From assembly GCA_903930515.1 (NCBI GenBank), contig CAIYYW010000363.1, positions 1-25,763 on the forward strand: a DNA stretch of 25,763 nucleotides, in the 5' to 3' direction. How positions within the stretch are numbered: position 1 is the first letter of the stretch; each line of letters starts with the position of its first letter. The position numbers and the translations under genes are program-made. This DNA comes from an uncultured delta proteobacterium (lineage in GTDB: Bacteria > RBG-13-61-14 > DRUE01). Positions 14,980 through 22,734 of the stretch are shown piece after piece. A model generated the notes under the pieces. It was not told where the DNA came from. It made no database searches and saw nothing but the letters and a program-made list of their open reading frames with translations.

Positions 14980-15879
14980 ATGTCTGAGTTTCCAGAATTC
15001 AAGCCCATTGAAATCGCGGATCGGGATGTGATCCGGGAATTCTGCTTTGGCTATCAGCCCGAAACCTCCGAGCTGACCTTCACCAATATCTTTATCTGGC
15101 GCGAGCATTATAAAATTCAATGGTCCACCCTGGGGGAATTCCTGATCGTGGCTTGCAATGCCGGCCGGGAACAATGCTTCGCGCTCCCGGCCATCGGGCC
15201 CGGACCGAGGATTGAGATCACCCGCAAGGTGTTGCAATGGCTCCGCGACGAGCGAGGGGTGAAAGATCCGGCGATTGAGCGCGCGGACCAGAGGCTCGCC
15301 GACGAGCTCAAGTCCAGCTCCGAGTTTAGAGTCACTCCCACCCGCGATCATTTTGATTATCTCTACCGGACCGAAAACCTGATCAAACTCTCCGGCAATA
15401 AGTATCACCCCAAGAAAAATCATTTGAACAAATTCCGCAAGACCCACCAATTCAGCTATGAGCCGATCAGCCGGGAAAAAATACCGGCCTGCCGGGAGGT
15501 CGCGGAATTATGGTGCCAGGCCCGCCGCTGTAATGATGACCTGGACCTGATTGACGAAGCCAACGCGGTCAAGGCGATCCTGGAAAATTATCAGCAACTG
15601 AAAGTGGAGGGCGGAATGATTTTAATTGAGGGCAAGGTGGAAGCCTTTGCCCTGGGAGAGATGCTCAATCCCGAGACCGCGGTGATCCATATTGAAAAAG
15701 CCAACCCGGAAATACCGCAACTGTTCGTGGCGATCAACCAGCAGTTCTGCGAACATCAATGGTCAGCGGTTCCTTTCCTCAACCGCGAGCAGGACCTGGG
15801 GGACGCCGGACTCCGTCAGGCCAAGTTGTCATACCAGCCCGAACGGCTGATCCAAAAGTTCCGGATCAAGCTGGCTTGA
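14980..15879 (+). CDS. DUF2156 protein (LPG synthase C-terminal-like)
   Basis: The 299-residue protein fits the DUF2156/LPG_synthase_C family (PF09924), a tandem GNAT-like fold that in MprF transfers lysine from tRNA to phosphatidylglycerol. Typical pieces are ETSELTFTNIFIWREHY near the N-terminus, HFDYLYRTENLIKLSGNKYHPKKNHLNKF-type sequence in the middle (about residues 125-153), LIEGKVEAFALGE, and VPFLNREQDLGDAGLRQAK near the end. No membrane segments are present, so it is the stand-alone soluble form, whose substrate is mostly unknown. AAAGGAGT lies nine bases before the ATG. It is divergent from one GH35 gene and convergent with the other, so it is monocistronic. Family sure; function not. 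Confidence 0.85.
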   Translation: MSEFPEFKPIEIADRDVIREFCFGYQPETSELTFTNIFIWREHYKIQWSTLGEFLIVACNAGREQCFALPAIGPGPRIEITRKVLQWLRDERGVKDPAIERADQRLADELKSSSEFRVTPTRDHFDYLYRTENLIKLSGNKYHPKKNHLNKFRKTHQFSYEPISREKIPACREVAELWCQARRCNDDLDLIDEANAVKAILENYQQLKVEGGMILIEGKVEAFALGEMLNPETAVIHIEKANPEIPQLFVAINQQFCEHQWSAVPFLNREQDLGDAGLRQAKLSYQPERLIQKFRIKLA

Positions 15880-15929
15880 GCTTTTGGGCGGGACACTCCT
15901 CTCCCGCATTACCGGTCACCGCGCGCCGC

Positions 15930-18314
15930 TTATGGATACTCAACTATCTCAACCTCCCCCAGCGCCATCTCCCTCCCCCACGGCCAGACTGCGATCGTCA
16001 ATTCGTTTTTGCCCCTCGTATTAAGAAGGTCCGGCGGAAGATAGAAAATTTTCTGCGGACCCACCGCGTCCCAGTATCTCCCGGCCAGCCAGCCGTTGAT
16101 ATAAATATTGGCCTTGCCCGAGCAATGGCTCAGCTTCACCCCGATTCCCGGCTGTTCCGGCGCGGCAAGGTCAAGGTCAAATTCCGAAATATAAATTCCC
16201 AGGCCGGCGGGGCACGACTGCTTGTGCGGCAGAGTTATAGGGGAGCGGACACTCTTGTCCGCTGACAATAAGATTGAAAAATCCACTTTCGGCGTCATGC
16301 CCGTCTCGCCCGGGACCAGTCCTTGCTTCGCCTCAAAAAATAGGTCCTTCCGGTCCGACTCAAAGCTCACCAGCCCGCGCGGATTTTGCGCGTCTTCCAT
16401 AAAAGACTTGTTATGACCAAGGCTCTCCACCAAAATCACCAGCATATTTTCATCCCGAAGCAGCCTCGCCGGAATTTCCAGCCGGACCGTCTTGGCCAGG
16501 TCCTCTCCCGCTCCGACCCGGTTATGGAAATTGTCATAGGCCTTGAGCAACTCGCCGTTTAAATACGCGGCCCAGCAATGTCTTGCGTCAACCTTGATCC
16601 ATTTGATCCCGCCCTTGAACCCCGCCCGGTACCAGGCATATCCATAATAAAATCCCAGGCCGTCAAGATCACTCCGGTCTGATACCGCTTTCCAGCCTTC
16701 TTTTGATCCAGATTTAAAGGGCTGATCAAAAATACCGAACCGGAAATACAGCCCCGGCTTTTTTCCCAGAAAAATCATCGGCTCGGATTTTTTCTCGGCA
16801 TAGGTTGCAGAGCGATCAATGACCTTTCCTGCCCGGTCCAAAACAAAAATGTCCATCCCCGGATAGCCGACCTTAAACTCGCCGAACTCGTTTCGGATCG
16901 TCTGTTCCTTTCCCGACAGGTTCCTCGCATACACGAACACCTTCCCGCTCGGAGATTTTCGGACCTTGCAGAAAGTATCGCCGCCCCGCTCGGAAAAATC
17001 CGACGCGCTCACTGATTCCAGCAAATCCTGCTCCTGCCTTTTCACGAATTCACTGAATTTTCGGCAGGGATACCCGCGCTCGGAAATCCGACCCGCCTCG
17101 GTGAGCGGCGCGCCGTAATCATAAGAGGTGTAATCATCCGGGTCCGCGAGATAGCCCCAGTTGGTTCCTCCCGCGGCCATATAAATATTCAGGATCGCGG
17201 TGCCCTGCGCCAGACAACTCTTGAGGGTCAGATCCATCGCCAGCGGCCCGAGCAACTTGCGGATATGATCAAACCCATACCCGCCCCAGAGGTCATACCA
17301 GCCGCCCTGAATCTCCGCGCCGTAAAGCGGACAGTTCATCTTCAGCGCTTCCAATTCCCGCTCAAAGACATCAATCCCTCCGAACGGATTCCCTTTGGTC
17401 CAGTCCGAAGCCATATTGGTGATCGGGTAGTTGTCAATCGCCGGGAGGTCAACATCAACATACCTCTTGCTCGCCTCGCCCACATCGTTATGGAAAATCG
17501 GGACCGCGCACCCGAGACCCCGCGCCATCTGATATAGCTCCTTGAGATATTGGTTGTGCTGGGCGTATTCCGGGCTTTGCAGCGACTTGGTCCTGTTCCC
17601 GGCCAGGGCCAGGGTCACCGCGGGGTTGGTCGAAATCCGCATGAAAAAATCCTGGCCGAAAGCGTCCTGGACCGCGCCCTGAATTTTGGCCACCGCCCCG
17701 CGCGGGGTATAGTGCATCCCGTATTCGTTTTCCACTTGCAGCAGAATAAGATTCTTGCGGTGAACAATGCGCGGTAAAAGTTGCTCATACCATTCCTGCA
17801 CATACTTCATATATTCCGGGTCGTAAACGAATTTGCCGTCCTTACGGCAGCGCAGGTGCAAATTCCTTTTCGCGATCAGCCAGCCCGGGAACCCGCCCCC
17901 GTCAACCTCCGCGCAGATATATGGACCCGGTCGCGCCACCAGATACATCCCCTCGGCCTCCGCCAGGTCCATAAATAAATCCACATCGCGCGAACCCTTG
18001 AAATCATATTCGCCCTGGGCCGGGCTGTGATAGCCCCAGTAATAATAGACATCCAAAGCGTTGTATCCGAGTTCCTTCAGCTTTCGGATCCGCGTTTCCC
18101 ATTGCTTCGGGGAAGGCAGCCGGAAATAATGCACCGAGCCGGAAAAAATAAATTTGCGCTCGCCCCCGATCATCATGCTGCGCCGGTCAAAGGCAATCCC
18201 GTTCGCAAAATTATGAACCCCGCTTCCCGCCTGCCCATCGGCGGACCAGAGCGGCCGGATGCTCGCGCCCAATCCCATCAGCCCCACTGCCGAAATAAAA
18301 TCCCTCCGTTCCAT
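15930..18314 (-). CDS. GH35 beta-galactosidase-like enzyme with Tat-type leader
   Basis: I chose the ATG at 18314, preceded by GGAGGA; a longer frame to 18371 runs through the promoter. The 794 residues begin with MERRDFISAVGLMGLGAS, a twin-arginine leader with R-R-x-F-I and a short hydrophobic core, so the enzyme is probably exported folded. The GH35 motifs are complete: ARPGPYICAEVDGGGFPGW, LQVENEYG (proton donor), GAEIQGGWYDLWGG (nucleophile glutamate), NIYMAAGGTNWGY and TSYDYGAPLTEAGR. The C-terminal half is beta-rich with a galactose-binding-like end. It would release terminal beta-galactose or a related sugar in the periplasm. It is paralogous to the leaderless gene at 12530, with the DUF2156 gene between them on the other strand. 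Confidence 0.92.
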   Translation of the reverse strand: MERRDFISAVGLMGLGASIRPLWSADGQAGSGVHNFANGIAFDRRSMMIGGERKFIFSGSVHYFRLPSPKQWETRIRKLKELGYNALDVYYYWGYHSPAQGEYDFKGSRDVDLFMDLAEAEGMYLVARPGPYICAEVDGGGFPGWLIAKRNLHLRCRKDGKFVYDPEYMKYVQEWYEQLLPRIVHRKNLILLQVENEYGMHYTPRGAVAKIQGAVQDAFGQDFFMRISTNPAVTLALAGNRTKSLQSPEYAQHNQYLKELYQMARGLGCAVPIFHNDVGEASKRYVDVDLPAIDNYPITNMASDWTKGNPFGGIDVFERELEALKMNCPLYGAEIQGGWYDLWGGYGFDHIRKLLGPLAMDLTLKSCLAQGTAILNIYMAAGGTNWGYLADPDDYTSYDYGAPLTEAGRISERGYPCRKFSEFVKRQEQDLLESVSASDFSERGGDTFCKVRKSPSGKVFVYARNLSGKEQTIRNEFGEFKVGYPGMDIFVLDRAGKVIDRSATYAEKKSEPMIFLGKKPGLYFRFGIFDQPFKSGSKEGWKAVSDRSDLDGLGFYYGYAWYRAGFKGGIKWIKVDARHCWAAYLNGELLKAYDNFHNRVGAGEDLAKTVRLEIPARLLRDENMLVILVESLGHNKSFMEDAQNPRGLVSFESDRKDLFFEAKQGLVPGETGMTPKVDFSILLSADKSVRSPITLPHKQSCPAGLGIYISEFDLDLAAPEQPGIGVKLSHCSGKANIYINGWLAGRYWDAVGPQKIFYLPPDLLNTRGKNELTIAVWPWGREMALGEVEIVEYP

Positions 18315-18341
18315 TTTTTTCCTCCTCCAAAAACTCCTTCC

Positions 18342-18371
18342 ATTATAGATTGGGAAAAACCCGGCGGGCAA
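18342..18371 (-). promoter_or_regulatory. Sigma70-type promoter of the second GH35 gene
   Basis: On the minus strand, TTGCCC (18371-18366, four of six), an 18-base spacer and a perfect TATAAT (18347-18342) lie about 28 bases before the ATG at 18314. No equally good promoter is seen for the divergent aldolase gene. Confidence 0.55.
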
Positions 18372-18461
18372 CTCCGATCTATTTGCCGGCCTAAATCCAA
18401 GGCGCGCGAAAAATCAATTGCCTTTTTTGACTTTTCTAAGGGATTGGTGTTAGTTGGCGAT

Positions 18462-19445
18462 ATGCCAGAAAAATTCCAAGGCATTTATTCCATCCTGCCC
18501 ACGCCATTTCAGGAAGACGGGTCGCTGGATTTGAAGGGGCTGGAGGGTTTGTTGGAGCACAACCTCAAGGCGGGCGTGAACGGGATCGTGATCCTGGGGA
18601 GCAACGGCGAGTTCCCGTATCTGTCATTGGAAGAGAAAAAAATCATCATCCGGGTCACGGCCAGGGTGGTTGCCAAAAGAGTGCCCCTGATCGTAGGCGG
18701 ATCATCCTTTTTCACCCGCGAGGCGCAGGAACTCGCTGAGATTGCCCAAGCCGCTGGCGCGGACGGCCTCCTGACCGCGCTCCCGATCTATTACCCAATC
18801 CGGTTTGAAGACCTGCTCGCGCATTACCGGGGCATCTGCGAGAAAATCGCGATCCCGGTTTTTTATTACAATTTCCCGGAGGCGAGCGGCGGTTATTTGA
18901 AAGTGAAAGAATTTATTGAAGTCTTGAAGCTGCCCGGGGTGGCCGGCGCGAAGAACAGCCAGGTCAACATCGGTTATTTCAAGGAATTGCTCGGCCAATC
19001 CCGATCGCTGAACAAGGCCGTTTTCACCGGCGCGGAGTTCAACCTGAAAAAGGTTTTGGAGATGGGCGGAGCGGGAGCAATGGGGCCGCTGGTGAACATC
19101 TGGCCGGAGAAGGCTCTGGAAATTTATCGGCTGACCCGGGAAGGCAGGGGCAGCGAAGCGGCCCTTGCCCAGCGCGATATTTTCTGCCTGATGCCGATTA
19201 TGGGCGGGCCTTTGCTCTGGGAAGCCATCGGCCAAGCCGCGTTCAATCTGGTCTCGCGCCCGCTCTTCAGTCGTTTTTATCAGCCCCGGCCGACCATCGC
19301 CCTGCTCAAGGAAGCGCTCCGGCAGATGGGACTGCCGATCACGGCCAGGGTGCGCTCCCCGCTTCCGCAACTGACCAAAGCCGACCGGGAGAAGGTGGAA
19401 AAAACTTTGGCCCGGATGAATTCCCTCAAGTCCAAGCTGCGCTGA
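18462..19445 (+). CDS. DHDPS/N-acetylneuraminate lyase-family aldolase
   Basis: The ATG at 18462 gives 327 residues, usual for this class I aldolase family; the frame upstream is only a shadow of the GH35 gene. The barrel starts GIYSILPTPFQEDGSLD. The Schiff-base lysine is K164 in GVAGAKNS, and the catalytic tyrosine is Y136 in VFYYNFP. The pyruvate-binding motif is GSNGE (46-50) rather than GTTGE. After Y-N-F-P comes EASGG, lacking the arginine of true dihydrodipicolinate synthases (YNVPGRT) and closer to the YNIPALSG of neuraminate lyases. So it more likely cleaves or makes a sugar acid or similar keto acid than lysine precursors. It is probably transcribed with maf, 50 bases downstream. 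Cytoplasmic; substrate uncertain. Confidence 0.85.
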   Translation: MPEKFQGIYSILPTPFQEDGSLDLKGLEGLLEHNLKAGVNGIVILGSNGEFPYLSLEEKKIIIRVTARVVAKRVPLIVGGSSFFTREAQELAEIAQAAGADGLLTALPIYYPIRFEDLLAHYRGICEKIAIPVFYYNFPEASGGYLKVKEFIEVLKLPGVAGAKNSQVNIGYFKELLGQSRSLNKAVFTGAEFNLKKVLEMGGAGAMGPLVNIWPEKALEIYRLTREGRGSEAALAQRDIFCLMPIMGGPLLWEAIGQAAFNLVSRPLFSRFYQPRPTIALLKEALRQMGLPITARVRSPLPQLTKADREKVEKTLARMNSLKSKLR

Positions 19446-19495
19446 TCCGGCTGACTTTCCTTGACCCGAGCCGGCCTTGGGGATATGCTGGGAAT

Positions 19496-20113
19496 ATGTA
19501 TCTGACCCGGGCCAACCTGGTTTTGGCGTCGGCTTCTCCTCGAAGGCGCGAGTTGTTGAGCAAGGTCGGGATCAAGTTCAGCGTGATCCCGAGCAACCTG
19601 GATGAGGACAAGGTGGCGAGCTGCCGGGAGCAGGATCCGGTGCATTACGCGCAGGGTTGCGCTCGCGCAAAGGCGGAGAAGGTGGCGGAGCTGGTTGCGG
19701 AGAAGAAGGATTTCTGGTTTCTGGGCGTGGACACCATCGTGGTGGTGGATGATTTGATCCTGGGCAAACCCAAGGATAAAGACCAGGCGCGCGAATTCAT
19801 CAGCCGTCTTTCCGGCAAATGGCACAAAGTCATCACCGGCTATCACCTGTTCCATCCGCTCAAGGCCGAGCGGCTGTCCAACCAGGTGGAGTCCCAGGTG
19901 CTGATCCGCAAACTTGCGCCGGAGGAGATTGAAGCCTACATCTCCACCGACGAGCCTTATGACAAGGCCGGAGCTTACGCGGCCCAGGGGATCGGCGCCG
20001 GGTTGATTGAAGCGATCAACGGCTCCTACACCAATGTGGTCGGGCTGCCGCTCGCGGAATTGCTCAAGGATTTGCTCCGGTTGAAACTGATCTCGCCGAA
20101 CCCAGGGGATTGA
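19496..20113 (+). CDS. maf: Maf-family nucleotide pyrophosphatase
   Basis: The 205 residues carry the Maf signatures: LASASPRRREL (10-20, S-x-S-P-R-R phosphate-binding loop), GVDTIVVVDDLILGKP with D79 as the likely catalytic base, and the C-terminal YDKAGAYAAQGIGAGLIEAINGSY-type block with NVVGLPL. Maf proteins hydrolyse non-canonical or ordinary nucleoside triphosphates to monophosphates and act as house-cleaning or division-linked enzymes. The ribosome site (GGGA close to the ATG) is modest. One base separates its stop from the yggS start, so the two are coupled. Whether it is the dTTP/UTP (YhdE) or YceF type cannot be decided from sequence alone. Confidence 0.93.
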   Translation: MYLTRANLVLASASPRRRELLSKVGIKFSVIPSNLDEDKVASCREQDPVHYAQGCARAKAEKVAELVAEKKDFWFLGVDTIVVVDDLILGKPKDKDQAREFISRLSGKWHKVITGYHLFHPLKAERLSNQVESQVLIRKLAPEEIEAYISTDEPYDKAGAYAAQGIGAGLIEAINGSYTNVVGLPLAELLKDLLRLKLISPNPGD

Positions 20114-20114
20114 G

Positions 20115-20810
20115 ATGCCCTTCTCCTCCGAGGACTTGAAGAAGAGATTGACCCTGGTGAAAGAGCGGATCAGCCGGGCCGGAGAAAAGGCGGGAAGGAA
20201 AGCGGAGGAGATCAAGCTGGTGGCGGTGAGCAAGACCAAGCCGACGGAAATGATCCGGGCGGCCCTGGAATTAGGCCAGTTTGATTTCGGAGAAAATTAC
20301 GCCCAGGAGCTCCGGGACAAGGCCGCGGAAATAACCGACCCGCAAATCCGCTGGCATTTCATCGGGTCGCTCCAGCGCAACAAGGTCAAATATATGGTCG
20401 GGAAAACCGCGCTCATCCATTCCCTTGACTCGGCCTCGGTGCTGGAAGAAATTGAAAAACGGGCCGCGGCGCAAAATCTCAAGCAGCCGGTTTTGCTGGA
20501 GGTGAAGCTGAGCGAGGAACAGACCAAGACCGGGATTGATCCGGCCGGGTTGATCTCGCTCGCGGAAAAAGCGCTCGGGAGCAAGTCGGTGGAGCTATTG
20601 GGCCTGATGACCATGCCCCCTTATTTCCCGGACCCGGAGCAGGGCCGGCCATATTATGAAAGGCTGGTGAAGACCCGGGACGAGTTGGAGAAAAAATTGG
20701 GAGTAAAACTGCCGGAGCTGTCAATGGGGATGAGCAATGATTTTGAAATCGCGGTCCGGGAAGGAGCCACTTATGTCCGGGTGGGAACCGCGATTTTCGG
20801 GGAGAGGTAA
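20115..20810 (+). CDS. yggS: YggS-family pyridoxal phosphate homeostasis protein
   Basis: The 231-residue protein is a single alanine-racemase-like PLP barrel. K40 in LVAVSKTKP binds PLP. FGENYAQEL, WHFIGSLQRNK, EQTKTGI, GLMTMPP, LSMGMSNDFEIAVREGATYVRVG and IFG follow in the family order. It buffers free PLP and affects amino- and keto-acid pools; it has no known catalytic reaction. In many bacteria yggS sits with proC and division genes, as here. The start is one base after the maf stop. An inverted-repeat element lies between this gene and proC. Confidence 0.95.
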   Translation: MPFSSEDLKKRLTLVKERISRAGEKAGRKAEEIKLVAVSKTKPTEMIRAALELGQFDFGENYAQELRDKAAEITDPQIRWHFIGSLQRNKVKYMVGKTALIHSLDSASVLEEIEKRAAAQNLKQPVLLEVKLSEEQTKTGIDPAGLISLAEKALGSKSVELLGLMTMPPYFPDPEQGRPYYERLVKTRDELEKKLGVKLPELSMGMSNDFEIAVREGATYVRVGTAIFGER

Positions 20811-20824
20811 GATAATAAAAATAG

Positions 20825-20938
20825 ATTAACCACGGAGGCGCAGAGGACACAGAGAAGAGAAAAATGTTGATCAAAGTAAATAACAAAGAAAAAAAGGTAA
20901 AGAATATTTTCTGCGCGCTCCGCGCCTCTATGGTGAAT
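20825..20938. repeat. MITE-like inverted repeat element
   Basis: The left arm (20825-20857, ATTAACCACGGAGGCGCAGA then GGACACAGAG) and the right arm (20906-20938, ending CGCGCCTCTATGGTGAAT) are inverted copies, about three-quarters matching by eye, around an A-rich 48-base centre. This CCACGGAG...CACAGAG type of repeat is seen in many environmental bacterial genomes. It fills most of the 166-base gap between yggS and proC; no gene is visible in it. Confidence 0.7.
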
Positions 20939-20976
20939 ACGAATTTGGATTATTATATGGGTAACGGAGAATTGCT

Positions 20977-21825
20977 ATGATGGGAAAAATAGGGATCATC
21001 GGGGCCGGGAAAATGGGAGAGGCTCTCATCGCCGGATTGGTCCGGGCCGGAGCGGATGCCGGGAAAATCCTGGCGTTTGACGCGGACGCATCCCGGCTTA
21101 AGAAGATCCGGAAGGTTTATAAGATTCAAATTGCGGAAAGCAATCCGGCTTTGGTCCGGGCCTCGGAAGTCCTGATCCTGGCGGTCAAGCCCCAGGTTAT
21201 GGGAAAAGTTTTGGAGGAGATCAGCGCCGCGGTTGCGGGGAAAAAACCGCTGGTGATTTCCATTGCCGCAGGCATCCCGACCGGCTTGATCAAAAAAATG
21301 CTCGGCGCGGACCAGAGGATTTGCCGGGTGATGCCCAACACCCCGGCGTTGATCGGCCAGGGCGTGTCCGCGTATTTTGCCGGCCCGGGAATGAGCAAAA
21401 GGGACAAGGGAAAGGTGGAAACGATTTTGGGCGCGATCGGGAAAGTGGTGGAAATTGATCGGGAAGAATTGATGGACGCGGTCACCGGCTTGAGTGGAAG
21501 CGGACCCGGGTATATATTTATGGTAGTGGAGGCGCTCTCGGACGGCGGGGTGAAAATGGGCCTTTCCCGCAAGCTGTCCTTAAGCTTGGCGGCCCAGACC
21601 GTGATCGGCGCGGGGTTGATGGTTTTGGAAACCGGGATGCATCCGGGGGAGTTGAAGGATATGGTGACCTCCCCGGGCGGAACCACCATCGCCGGTTTGA
21701 GCGTGTTGGAACAGGGAGGGATGCGGGGATTGCTGATCAAGGCGGTGGAATCCGCGACTAAGAGGAGCCGGGAGCTGGCAGGCGGGACCGGGAAAAAGAT
21801 GGACAGGCAAAGGAGGAAAAAATGA
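20977..21825 (+). CDS. proC: Pyrroline-5-carboxylate reductase
   Basis: The 282 residues contain the N-terminal Rossmann motif IGIIGAGKMGEAL, the NADP-side AVKPQVM, VMPNTPALIGQG and the C-terminal dimer domain with TGLSGSGPGYIFM and HPGELKDMVTSPGGTTIAGL. The enzyme reduces 1-pyrroline-5-carboxylate to L-proline, the last step of proline synthesis, in the cytoplasm. ATG at 20977 or 20980 is possible; CGGAG lies upstream. The C-terminal tail is unusually basic (KKMDRQRRKK). Its TGA overlaps the ATG of the divIVA-like gene by four bases, so the two are translationally coupled. Confidence 0.95.
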   Translation: MMGKIGIIGAGKMGEALIAGLVRAGADAGKILAFDADASRLKKIRKVYKIQIAESNPALVRASEVLILAVKPQVMGKVLEEISAAVAGKKPLVISIAAGIPTGLIKKMLGADQRICRVMPNTPALIGQGVSAYFAGPGMSKRDKGKVETILGAIGKVVEIDREELMDAVTGLSGSGPGYIFMVVEALSDGGVKMGLSRKLSLSLAAQTVIGAGLMVLETGMHPGELKDMVTSPGGTTIAGLSVLEQGGMRGLLIKAVESATKRSRELAGGTGKKMDRQRRKK

Positions 21826-22340
21826 AACTGACGCCGATGGAGGTTTCCGGGAAGAAGTTCAGGAAGAAGTTCCGGGGGTTTGATGGCGAGGAAGTGAGCG
21901 AGTTTTTGGAAATGGTGTCCACGGAAATGGAAGACCTGGTGAGACAGAACCGGTATTTTGAAGAGGAACTGGGCCGGAAGAACTCGGAATTGAACGATTT
22001 CAAATCCCGCGAGCAATCCCTGAAAGACACTTTGATTTTGGCCCAGAAGCTGGCGCGCGAGATGAAGAACAATATGGCCAAAGAGGCGCAGGTGATTTTG
22101 TCCGAGGCCGAGATGGAAGCCGAGAAGATCGTTCGTCAGGCTCACGACCGGGCAATGGAGCTGGATCAGGAAATCCGGGAACTCCGGAATCAACGCTTGA
22201 AGATGATTGAGGAACTGCGCTCTATTTTGAATACCCATACCAAGCTTTTGGAAGTGGAGGAGGAATCGGTCAAGCTCAAGGAGAACCAGGAAGACAAGGT
22301 GCAGAGAATCCCAACCAGCCGCGCCAAAGGGTCTGAATAA
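21822..22340 (+). CDS. divIVA: DivIVA-family coiled-coil protein
   Basis: The 172-residue protein starts with the DivIVA membrane-binding region, LTPMEVSGKKFRKKFRGFDGEEVSEFLEMV-like (residues 3-32), which matches the L-T-P-x-D-I...F...R-G-Y-D/F pattern. The rest (33-150) is one long, highly charged coiled coil with no breaks by proline. DivIVA proteins sense membrane curvature and recruit division or growth proteins at poles and septa. It follows proC with an ATGA overlap and precedes yggU, an order that is common in bacteria, usually with yggT in between; yggT is missing here. Family call is strong; the exact role is inferred. Confidence 0.88.
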   Translation: MKLTPMEVSGKKFRKKFRGFDGEEVSEFLEMVSTEMEDLVRQNRYFEEELGRKNSELNDFKSREQSLKDTLILAQKLAREMKNNMAKEAQVILSEAEMEAEKIVRQAHDRAMELDQEIRELRNQRLKMIEELRSILNTHTKLLEVEEESVKLKENQEDKVQRIPTSRAKGSE

Positions 22341-22354
22341 GACCGCGCGCGTCT

Positions 22355-22666
22355 GTGCCTGAATTTTATCAGCTTAAGCCCGAGGCCCTGATCCTCTCCG
22401 TCCAGGTCCAGCCCGGGGCCAAAAAATCGGAATTTCAGGGAATCACTGGTGACGGTTTTTTAAAAATCCGCGTCCATGCCCCGGCCCGGGAAGGGAAAGC
22501 CAATCAGGAGCTGATAGAATTTCTCGCTGACTCCCTCGGCCTCCGCAAATCCGATTTTGAAATTCTTTCCGGCCAACTCTCCAGAAAAAAGCGACTCCTG
22601 CTCGCTACCAAATATCCTCAACAAATTCTGGAAAAAATCCAAAATAAAATCAATACCAAAAGATAA
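22355..22666 (+). CDS. yggU: DUF167/YggU-family protein
   Basis: The 103 residues fit the DUF167 family: LSVQVQPGAKKSEFQGI, LKIRVHAPAREGKANQELIEFLA and FEILSGQLSRKKRLLL are its three conserved blocks. Its biochemical function is not known. The start is GTG at 22355, 14 bases after the divIVA stop, with no strong ribosome site, so it may depend on upstream translation. It is the last gene of the plus-strand cluster. Confidence 0.9.
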   Translation: MPEFYQLKPEALILSVQVQPGAKKSEFQGITGDGFLKIRVHAPAREGKANQELIEFLADSLGLRKSDFEILSGQLSRKKRLLLATKYPQQILEKIQNKINTKR

Positions 22667-22667
22667 T

Positions 22668-22703
22668 TTTCACCACGGAGACACAGAGAGCACGGAGAAA
22701 CTC
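22668..22703 (+). repeat. Solo arm of the CCACGGAG repeat
   Basis: TTTCACCACGGAGACACAGA followed by GAGCACGGAGAAACTC resembles the left arm of the element at 20825-20938. I see no right arm in the remaining bases of this 68-base convergent gap. It is probably a decayed or single-arm copy. Confidence 0.6.
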
Positions 22704-22734
22704 AGAAACCATCAGCAAGCGCAAGCGCGGCTGA

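Noticed and set aside
18027-18461. Upstream extension of the aldolase frame
   Set aside because: It runs antisense through the start of the GH35 gene and its promoter; family length and homology begin at the ATG at 18462.
21126-22238. Minus-strand open frame opposite proC and divIVA
   Set aside because: Antisense to two clear genes with a translational overlap; no start signal or family match.
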